Shown piece by piece: positions 58,469 through 64,000 of a DNA stretch of 64,000 nucleotides. The DNA lies in assembly GCF_026342735.1 (NCBI RefSeq), contig NZ_JAPEMM010000001.1, positions 4,402,001-4,466,000 of the forward strand, written 5' to 3'. The position numbers were made by a program, and so were the translations under genes. This stretch comes from Streptomyces sp. NBC_00193. Its GTDB lineage: Bacteria > Actinomycetota > Actinomycetes > Streptomycetales > Streptomycetaceae. Below the pieces are notes generated by a model. It worked only from the letters and a program-made list of their open reading frames with translations. It ran no database searches and was not told the DNA's origin. Position 1 is the first letter of the stretch. Each line of letters starts with the position of its first letter.

Positions 58469-58578
58469 AGGCCAGGTTGAAGCGGCCCGGCGGGCCGCAC
58501 CGGCCGCCCCGTGCACCCGCCCGTGATCGGGCGGGCTCGGAGCGTCTGGCCGGTCGCCACGGACGGTAGCCTTGGCCT

Positions 58579-59436
58579 GTGCCCCGTCTCTCTGAAGTCA
58601 TCGCCGCGCTGGACGCTCTGTGGCCCCCCTCGCGGGCCGAGGAGTGGGACTCCGTCGGCACCGTCTGCGGCGACCCCGACGCCGAGGTCACCCGGGTCCT
58701 GTTCGCCGTCGACCCCGTCCAGGAGATCGTCGACGAAGCGGTGAAGCTGGGTGCCGACCTGCTCGTCACCCACCACCCCCTCTACCTGCGGGGCACCACC
58801 ACCGTCGCCGCCGGCACCTTCAAGGGCCGGGTCGTGCACACGCTGATCAAGAACGACATCGCGCTGCACGTCGCCCACACCAACGCCGACACCGCCGACC
58901 CCGGCGTCTCCGACGCCCTCGCCGGCGCCCTCGACCTGCGCGTCACCGGCCCGCTGGTCCCCGACCCGACCGACCCCAAGGGCCGCCGGGGCCTGGGCCG
59001 GCTCTGCGAGCTGGACCGCCCCGAGACGCTGCGCGAGTTCACCGCGCGCGTCGCCGCCTGGCTCCAGCCGACCGCACAGGGCATCCGCGTGGCCGGTGAC
59101 CCCGACGCGATGATCCGTACCGTCGCCGTCAGCGGCGGCTCCGGCGACAGCCTCTTCGCGCCGGTACGCGCCGCCGGTGTCGACGCGTACGTCACCGCCG
59201 ACCTGCGCCACCACCCGGTGTCCGAGGCCCGCGAGCAGAGCCCGCTCGCCCTCGTCGACGCCGCCCACTGGGCGACCGAATGGCCCTGGTGCGAGCAGGC
59301 CGCGGCCCAGCTCGACGCCATCTCCGAGCGCAACGGCTGGGGTCTGCGGACCCACGTCTCGCGCACGGCCACCGACCCGTGGACGGCGCATGCGCCGTCC
59401 GTGACATCCCCTTCTCACCCTGGAGCCCCCAACTGA
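58579..59436 (+). CDS. Nif3-like dinuclear metal protein
   Basis: A 285-residue protein of the NIF3/YbgI family, which forms toroidal hexamers with a pair of metal ions in each subunit; the reaction is not firmly known (links to GTP cyclohydrolase-like chemistry and tRNA biology have been proposed). Metal ligands appear in LLVTHHPLYLRG, VAHTNADTADPG and TADLRHHPVSEA. The GTG start is at 58579. The stop overlaps the next gene's probable CTG start by four bases. Confidence 0.92.
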   Translation: MPRLSEVIAALDALWPPSRAEEWDSVGTVCGDPDAEVTRVLFAVDPVQEIVDEAVKLGADLLVTHHPLYLRGTTTVAAGTFKGRVVHTLIKNDIALHVAHTNADTADPGVSDALAGALDLRVTGPLVPDPTDPKGRRGLGRLCELDRPETLREFTARVAAWLQPTAQGIRVAGDPDAMIRTVAVSGGSGDSLFAPVRAAGVDAYVTADLRHHPVSEAREQSPLALVDAAHWATEWPWCEQAAAQLDAISERNGWGLRTHVSRTATDPWTAHAPSVTSPSHPGAPN

Positions 59437-60176
59437 ACGCCGAGCCCGCCGACCAGATCCGACTTCTCGACGTCCAGGCCCTGGACGTCCGGCTGTCTCA
59501 GCTGACCCACAAGCGCAAGATGCTCCCCGAGCACGCCGAGGTCGACGCGCTGACCAGCGACCTCGCCCAGCAGCGCGACTTCCTCGTCGCCGCCCAGACG
59601 CAGGCCACCGACGCCGCCCGCGAGCAGACCAAGGCCGAGCAGGACGTGGACCAGGTGCGCCAGCGCGCCGCCCGCGACCAGGCCCGCCTCGACTCGGGCG
59701 CGGGCATCTCCGCCCGCGACCTGGCCAACCTGCAGAGCGAGGTCGTCTCCCTCGCCAAGCGCCAGGGTGACCTGGAGGACGTTGTCCTGGAGGTCATGGA
59801 GCGCCTGGAGGGTGCGCAGGAGCGCGTCACCGAGCTCACCGACCGGGTCGCCTCGCTGGAGACCAAGCTCGTCGACGCCACCGCGCGCCGCGACGCCGCC
59901 ACCGGTGAGATCGACGCCGAGGTCGCGGGCATCGCCAAGGACCGCGAGGTCATCGTCACGGCCATGCCGGCCGCGCTGATCGCCCTGTACGAGAAGATCC
60001 GCGTGAAGCAGGGCGGCGTCGGCGCCGCCCGCCTGTCGCAGCGCCGCTGCGAGGGCTGCCGCCTGGAGCTCGACCTCGCCGAGGTCAACGAGATCAAGGC
60101 CGCCGCCCGCGACCAGGTCGTCCGGCACGAGAGCTGCGGCCGCATCCTGGTCCGCATGGCCGACTCGGGCATCTGA
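59433..60176 (+). CDS. Coiled-coil zinc-ribbon protein (CT398-like)
   Basis: A 247-residue protein: a long antiparallel coiled coil at about residues 10-185 (QIRLLDVQALDVRLSQLTHK; ANLQSEVVSLAKRQGDLEDV) and a C-terminal C4 zinc ribbon (RRCEGCRLELDL... HESCGRILVR). It is probably an interaction or RNA/DNA-associated adaptor. No ATG, GTG or TTG start fits; CTG 59433 with GGAG eight bases upstream, overlapping the Nif3 stop, is the best start and gives MNAEPADQIRLL. It is coupled to the RNase H-phosphatase gene by TGATG. Confidence 0.88.
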   Translation: MNAEPADQIRLLDVQALDVRLSQLTHKRKMLPEHAEVDALTSDLAQQRDFLVAAQTQATDAAREQTKAEQDVDQVRQRAARDQARLDSGAGISARDLANLQSEVVSLAKRQGDLEDVVLEVMERLEGAQERVTELTDRVASLETKLVDATARRDAATGEIDAEVAGIAKDREVIVTAMPAALIALYEKIRVKQGGVGAARLSQRRCEGCRLELDLAEVNEIKAAARDQVVRHESCGRILVRMADSGI

Positions 60177-61567
60177 TGCCGAAGTTCGTTGTGGAAGCCG
60201 ACGGCGGCTCCCGGGGCAACCCGGGGCCCGCCGGCTACGGCTCCGTCGTCCTCGACCCGGCCACGGGCGAGACGCTGGCCGAGCGCGCGGAGTACATCGG
60301 CGTCGCGACGAACAACGTGGCCGAGTACAAGGGCCTCATCGCCGGGCTGAAGGCCGCCCGCGAGCTGGACCCGGACGCGGTGGTCCTCGTACGCATGGAC
60401 TCCAAGCTCGTCGTCGAGCAGATGTCGGGCCGCTGGAAGATCAAGCACCCGGACATGAAGCCGCTCGCGGCGGAGGCGGCGAAGGTCATGCCGCGCGCGC
60501 AGGTGACGTACGAGTGGATCCCGCGCGAGAAGAACAAGCACGCGGACCGGCTCGCGAACGAGGCGATGGACGCGGGCAAGCGGGGCGAGCAGTGGGAGCC
60601 CGCGAACTCCTCGGCCGCCCTGGACGCCTCCGCGGCCCGCACCCTGGCGACCCCGCCGCCGGCGGGCCCCGTGGGCGACGCCGCAGCGGGCGCTGCGGCC
60701 GTCCGTGCAGCCCTCGCCTCCGGCGGTGGTACGCGGACCCGTGCAGGCACCGCTGCGGCTGCCCGGGCCGGCTCCGCGCAGGCCGGGGCCGGCACCCTGT
60801 TCGCCGACCCCGCGGACCTCGCCGACGAGGCGGCCCCGGCGGGCTCGCCGGCCCCGGCTTCCGGGCCGGGCACGGCAGCGCCCACGATCACCGGCGCCGC
60901 GCCCGCGGCCGCCCCCGCAGGGCAGGGCTGGGGACCCGACATGGGGCCCCCGGCCACCTTCGTGCTGCTGCGGCACGGAGAGACCGCACTGACCCCGCAG
61001 AAGCGGTTCTCCGGCAGCGGCGGCAGCGACCCGGAGCTCTCCGAGGCGGGCCGCCGCCAGGCCGCCGCCGTCGCGGAGTCGCTCGCCGCGCGCGGCACCA
61101 TCGAGACGGTGATCAGCTCTCCGCTGCGCCGCTGCCGGGAGACCGCGCAGGCCGTCGCCGACCGGCTCGGGCTCACCGTCACGGTCGAAGAGGGGCTGCG
61201 CGAGGTCGACTTCGGGGCGTGGGAGGGGCTGACCTTCGCGGAGGCGCGCGAGCGCCACCCGGAGGACCTCCAGGCGTGGCTGGACTCCCCGAAGGCCGCC
61301 CCCACGGGCGGCGGCGAGAGCTTCGCCTCGGCCACCCGCCGGATCTCGGCGACCCGGGACCGGCTGCTCGCCGAGCACGCGGGGCGCACGGTCCTGCTGG
61401 TCTCGCACGTGACGCCGGTCAAGATCCTGGTCCGGCTGGCGCTGGGCGCCCCGCCGGAGGCGCTGTTCCGCATGGAGCTGTCGGCGGCCTCCCTGTCGGC
61501 GGTCGCCTACTACGCCGACGGCAACGCCTCGGTCCGCCTCCTGAACGACACGTCCCACCTGCGCTGA
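60176..61567 (+). CDS. RNase H / histidine phosphatase fusion
   Basis: A 463-residue two-domain protein, as in mycobacterial Rv2228c. Residues 1-135 are an RNase HI domain with acidic catalytic residues in VEADGGSRGNPGPAG, NNVAEYKGL, RMDSKLVVEQ and HADRLANEAM. An Ala/Pro-rich linker spans about 140-255. Residues 260-463 are a histidine phosphatase of the acid-phosphatase/CobC type (LLRHGETALTPQKRFSGSGG; VISSPLRRCRETAQAVADRL; LVSHVTPVK). It cuts RNA in RNA-DNA hybrids and removes a phosphate from an unknown metabolite (alpha-ribazole-phosphate is known for some relatives). It is last in the Nif3 operon. Confidence 0.94.
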   Translation: MPKFVVEADGGSRGNPGPAGYGSVVLDPATGETLAERAEYIGVATNNVAEYKGLIAGLKAARELDPDAVVLVRMDSKLVVEQMSGRWKIKHPDMKPLAAEAAKVMPRAQVTYEWIPREKNKHADRLANEAMDAGKRGEQWEPANSSAALDASAARTLATPPPAGPVGDAAAGAAAVRAALASGGGTRTRAGTAAAARAGSAQAGAGTLFADPADLADEAAPAGSPAPASGPGTAAPTITGAAPAAAPAGQGWGPDMGPPATFVLLRHGETALTPQKRFSGSGGSDPELSEAGRRQAAAVAESLAARGTIETVISSPLRRCRETAQAVADRLGLTVTVEEGLREVDFGAWEGLTFAEARERHPEDLQAWLDSPKAAPTGGGESFASATRRISATRDRLLAEHAGRTVLLVSHVTPVKILVRLALGAPPEALFRMELSAASLSAVAYYADGNASVRLLNDTSHLR

Positions 61568-61584
61568 GCCACCGCGCCCGGCCT

Positions 61585-61615
61585 AGGCCCCCCGCCCCGA
61601 CCGGGCGGGGGGCCT
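61585..61615 (+). terminator. Intrinsic terminator hairpin
   Basis: Perfect 13-bp stem (61585-61597 with 61603-61615) and 5-base loop, 17 bp after the RNase H-phosphatase stop. Confidence 0.8.
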
Positions 61616-61693
61616 TCCGTAATCCCCGGGCGGCGGCGAGCCACCAGTTGCTAGAAAGGGGTCACCCGAGCGCTGGAGCAGGAGGGAGCGCCC

Positions 61694-61748
61694 GTGCCGC
61701 CGTACCCGTCCGGCTTCCGGTAGCACCCCCAGGAAGGTCCTGGGGTGC
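61694..61748 (+). promoter_or_regulatory. Nine-residue leader ORF plus hairpin
   Basis: GTG 61694 with a strong AGGAGGGAG five bases upstream encodes VPPYPSGFR and a TAG (61721-61723). A hairpin follows at once (61723-61748: GCACCCCCAGGA with TCCTGGGGTGC, one bulged base), then GGAGG and the GTG of the 61764 gene. This could be a leader peptide with attenuator. The peptide also resembles the first residues of some IS3-type transposase OrfA proteins, so it may instead be an insertion-sequence remnant. Confidence 0.35.
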
Positions 61749-61763
61749 GACTGGAGGCTCTCC

Positions 61764-62141
61764 GTGTCCCGCACCGCCCATCACGTCCCCGCCCCGCGCA
61801 CCCCGTTCGCCGCACGGCGGCGCGAGGAGCTCGACATCCTCGGCCTGCGCCCGTACGACGGCCCCTGGCGCCGGGTGGACCTGCGCAGCCTGAGGTACTC
61901 CGCCGCCGAGCTCCGCACCGCGGCGAAGGAGGGCCGCCGCCCGCAGCCGCGGGAGGTCCGCCGCGCCTTCGACAGCTGGAGGTACTGCTGCGCCTTCGGG
62001 GGCTCCCTCTCCGAACCCGCCCGCCTCGCGGAACGAGCCGCCCGCGCCCGGTCCCGTGCGGCCTGCCGCGCCGCACTGCACGACCCGGAGACGCCCGTCG
62101 AGCCCTACCGGCCCCGCTACGGGGCCCACTGGGAGGCCTGA
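61764..62141 (+). CDS. Small basic protein, unknown
   Basis: A 125-residue Arg-rich protein without signal or membrane segment. Visible features: PFAARRREELDILGLRPYDG, then RVDLRSLRYSAAELRTAAKE and RRAFDSWRYCCAFGGSLSEP with a vicinal Cys pair. GTG 61764 has GGAGG six bases upstream. A role in nucleic-acid binding is possible from charge only. The upstream leader-like ORF and hairpin may control it. Confidence 0.6.
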   Translation: MSRTAHHVPAPRTPFAARRREELDILGLRPYDGPWRRVDLRSLRYSAAELRTAAKEGRRPQPREVRRAFDSWRYCCAFGGSLSEPARLAERAARARSRAACRAALHDPETPVEPYRPRYGAHWEA

Positions 62142-62326
62142 CGCCGGGTACGGCCTTGCCCCAGCCGCCGAACCCGAGGGTCTGGCGGGGGCCGTCCGCC
62201 CGCGACAGCGCGCTGCGCGGAACTCCTCGGCGGCGGCGTGCAGTTGTCGTCCGGCGCGGGGCCGTGTAGGAAGCACGGGGCGCCACAGGCGTCACCAACA
62301 CCATGTCGAGGGGCAAGGAGGGGGCA

Positions 62327-62629
62327 GTGCCTGATTTCGGGGCGGTGCTCGGGGCCGTGGGCCGCGGCGCGCTGGCGGTGGGCCGGTTGGTGTGGCACGT
62401 GATGAACATCCCGACCGAGGCCGACGAGGAAGGGGCCCGCTCGGAGGTGTCCCGGCTCGCGGCGTTCATCGACGACGAGGTGCCGGAGGAGTTGCGCGGC
62501 CGGGCGTGGGGGATCGTGGTCGACGAGCTTCGGCGGATCGACGCGGACATCGAGCGGATGGTGGAGCAGGCGGCCGAGGACGGGGCCGACGAGGACGAGG
62601 CCGACGAGGCCGACGGGGAGGCCGAGTAG
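62327..62629 (+). CDS. Small acidic protein, unknown
   Basis: A 100-residue protein. A short hydrophobic N-terminal helix (FGAVLGAVGRGALAVGRLVW) is followed by a helical middle (EVSRLAAFIDDEVPEELRGR) and a very acidic Asp/Glu/Ala tail. GTG 62327 was chosen over ATG 62303 because AAGGAGGGGG lies just before it. Family unknown; it may be a membrane-peripheral or partner-binding protein. Confidence 0.6.
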   Translation: MPDFGAVLGAVGRGALAVGRLVWHVMNIPTEADEEGARSEVSRLAAFIDDEVPEELRGRAWGIVVDELRRIDADIERMVEQAAEDGADEDEADEADGEAE

Positions 62630-62709
62630 GAAGAGGGCGAGCATCTCGGCGATGCCCCGATGCCAGTCCGCGGCGACCGCGCGCACGCCGCGGCAGCCGA
62701 AAACGCCGA

Positions 62710-62733
62710 TGGCCCCTCCGTGGAGGGGCCATT
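62710..62733 (-). terminator. Terminator downstream of rnpB
   Basis: Perfect 10-bp stem (62710-62719 with 62724-62733) and, in minus-strand reading, a short T run soon after the stem. It lies about 52 bases past the mature rnpB 3' end. Confidence 0.6.
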
Positions 62734-62785
62734 CGTCGCGGCCTGTCGCCCCGACCCGGGCACATGCCTCGGTCGGGGTGAGAAG

Positions 62786-63195
62786 GACAGACGAGCCGGC
62801 CTGTACGCCGGGTTCTGTCACCCGGTGACCTCGCGGTCGCCGGGGAGACGGCCATCCATCTAGGACCGGCGTTGCCGCCGGCCTCGTGCGGTCTACCCGC
62901 GAACTCGGGCGAGCAGCCCTCGAACGTTCGCGCAGGGCCGTCCGAGAACGACCCCTCTTGACCTTGCTCCGGGTGGGGTTTACCTAGCCGCCTGAGTCGC
63001 CTCAGGCGCTGGTGGTCTCTTACACCACCGTTTCACCCTTACCGGGGGCCGAAGCCCCAGGCGGTCTGTTTTCTGTGGCACTGTCCCGCGGGTCACCCCG
63101 GGTGGCCGTTAGCCACCACCCTGCCCTGTGGAGCCCGGACGTTCCTCGGCGGGATCCGGGGATCCCGACGCGGCCGCCCGGCCGACTCGTCTGTC
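62786..63195 (-). ncRNA. rnpB: RNase P RNA (catalytic subunit)
   Basis: Bacterial type A RNase P RNA, which cuts the 5' leader from tRNA precursors. The two ends pair as helix P1 (GACAGACGAGTCGGC at the 5' end, 63195 downward, with GCCGGCTCGTCTGTC at 62786 upward). Conserved core pieces can be read in reverse: GGTAAACCCCACCCGGAGCA, GGGTGAAACGGTGGTGTAAG and the GAGGAACGTCCGGGCTCC start of the P2-P4 region. About 410 nt, normal for Streptomyces. The small ORFs seen across it are not genes. It is divergent from the MerR gene. Confidence 0.95.
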
Positions 63196-63232
63196 GTGCC
63201 GCCCATCGTACCGGCTGCGTCATCACGGCTTG

Positions 63233-63253
63233 ACCTTGACGCAACGGCAGGGT
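63233..63253. promoter_or_regulatory. MerR-type operator/promoter
   Basis: ACCTTGAC-gcaac-GGCAGGGT is a partly matched inverted repeat 15 bp before the MerR ATG, similar to operators of drug- and redox-sensing MerR proteins in Streptomyces. The regulator likely acts on its own promoter. Confidence 0.5.
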
Positions 63254-63267
63254 TTCTACTGGAACCC

Positions 63268-64000
63268 ATGCGGATCGGAGAGATCGCCGCGCTCGTCGGG
63301 GTCACCACCCGGGCGATCCGGCACTACCACCACGTCGGCCTGCTCCCCGAGCCGGACCGGCGCCCCAACGGCTACCGCGCCTACAGCGTGCGCGACGCCG
63401 TCCGGCTGGCCCGGGTGCGCCGGCTGACCGAGCTCGGGCTGAGCCTCGACGAGGTGCGCGACGTGCTCGCGGACGACGCGGGGCGCGAACTGGCCGAGGT
63501 ACTGGCCGAGCTCGACGCCGACCTCGCCCGCCAGCAGGCCGAACTGGCCGAGCGCAGACGGCGCCTCGCCGTCCTGCTCGCCGCCCCGCCCGGGGAGGCC
63601 GAGCCGGTCTCGCCCGCACTCGCGGAGCTGCTCGCCAAGGCGCCCGCGACGACCTCGCCGTCGGCCGCGCTCGACCGCGAGCACCTGAGCCTGCTGGACG
63701 CCTCGGGCGCCGTGGGGGAGGAGCTCTACGCCGTGCTCGGCACGGTCGCCGCCGATCCGGCCGTGCTCGCGCTGTACGAGCGGCTCGACGAGCTCGCCGA
63801 CGCGGACGGGGACGATCCCCGGATCGGGCCGCTCGCCGCGGAACTGGTGGCCGCGGTGCCCGCCGAGGCGTTCGCGGTGATGGCGACGGAGACGGCGACG
63901 GCGGCCACGGAGGGGGCCGGCGGGCCGCAGCAGCTGCCCGGCTTCCTGGAGGCCCTGCTCGCCGAGTACGCACCGGCGCAGGCGGAGGTCGTCCGCCGGG
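63268..64000 (+). CDS. MerR-family regulator (C-terminus beyond window)
   Basis: A MerR regulator of at least 244 residues, open to the window end. The winged helix-turn-helix is MRIGEIAALVGVTTRAIRHY then HHVGLLPEPDRRPNGYRAYS, followed by the dimer helix (LAELDADLARQQAELAERRR at about 86-105). The effector part is Ala/Glu-rich and helical and was not recognised. ATG 63268 has only GGAA three bases away; with the operator so near, a short-leader or leaderless message is likely. Confidence 0.88.
   Translation, partial: MRIGEIAALVGVTTRAIRHYHHVGLLPEPDRRPNGYRAYSVRDAVRLARVRRLTELGLSLDEVRDVLADDAGRELAEVLAELDADLARQQAELAERRRRLAVLLAAPPGEAEPVSPALAELLAKAPATTSPSAALDREHLSLLDASGAVGEELYAVLGTVAADPAVLALYERLDELADADGDDPRIGPLAAELVAAVPAEAFAVMATETATAATEGAGGPQQLPGFLEALLAEYAPAQAEVVRR

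Noticed and set aside
62660..63308. Small ORFs between 62660 and 63308 on both strands
   Set aside because: They lie largely within or beside the RNase P RNA gene, whose paired ends and core motifs explain the conservation.

Overview
The window is high-GC actinobacterial DNA, almost certainly from a Streptomyces chromosome. The signs are strong G/C third-position bias, many GTG starts (with a few TTG and one likely CTG), short gene gaps, a WhiJ-like XRE/DUF397/ATPase set, a DmdR-type iron box, and an rnpB gene beside Nif3, zinc-ribbon and RNase H-phosphatase genes. I saw no tRNA, rRNA, CRISPR array, prophage or intact insertion sequence.

The two ends and the 45-55 kb part appear linked by one regulator. 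At 3.1-3.8 kb lies a TetR-family protein that closely resembles mycobacterial KstR, the repressor of sterol catabolism. Its own upstream region (3980-3993) fits the KstR operator pattern TnnAACnnGTTnnA, and so do sites before a two-domain acyl-CoA dehydrogenase (45.0 kb) and a MaoC hydratase (52.14 kb). A weaker site precedes an MBL-fold hydrolase and an aldehyde dehydrogenase/ferredoxin pair (0.66 kb). The targets make up one full beta-oxidation turn of the bile-acid/sterol side-chain type: FadE34-like dehydrogenase, MFP2-like hydratase, MFP2-like SDR dehydrogenase and SCPx-type thiolase. A cytochrome P450, an amidohydrolase, a zinc alcohol dehydrogenase, a 3Fe-4S ferredoxin and an aldehyde dehydrogenase accompany them. 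The KstR-like gene is divergent from a glycosyltransferase / methyltransferase / terpene-cyclase-fold operon (4.0-7.3 kb) of unknown product. No steroid-ring genes are visible in the window.

From 7.4 to 14 kb there is a 169-bp hairpin repeat, then a tandemly duplicated pair of genes for secreted beta-sandwich-like proteins (four genes on the minus strand); a fifth relative lies at 23.3 kb. The 14.4-23.1 kb stretch holds membrane, lipoprotein and envelope genes (an Amidase_3 cell-wall hydrolase), an LLM-class oxidoreductase, a methyltransferase, and TetR and LysR regulators.

From 25.0 to 37.1 kb is a polymorphic-toxin locus: a 1057-residue DNRLRE/FG-GAP exported protein, divergent from a 2674-residue RHS protein with a ricin-B lectin insertion, a HINT domain and an ADP-ribosyltransferase-like tip, followed at once by a probable zinc-ribbon immunity gene.

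From 37.2 to 44.8 kb are the WhiJ-like set, two secreted proteins that share a Cys/Gly repeat, a transmembrane Ser/Thr kinase, a large unknown membrane-anchored protein and a DUF4259 protein. From 55.4 kb on: a HAD phosphatase, an unknown propeller-like protein, an iron-box-controlled siderophore-binding lipoprotein, the coupled Nif3 / zinc-ribbon / RNase H-phosphatase operon, two small unknown genes, rnpB on the minus strand, and a MerR regulator cut by the window end.
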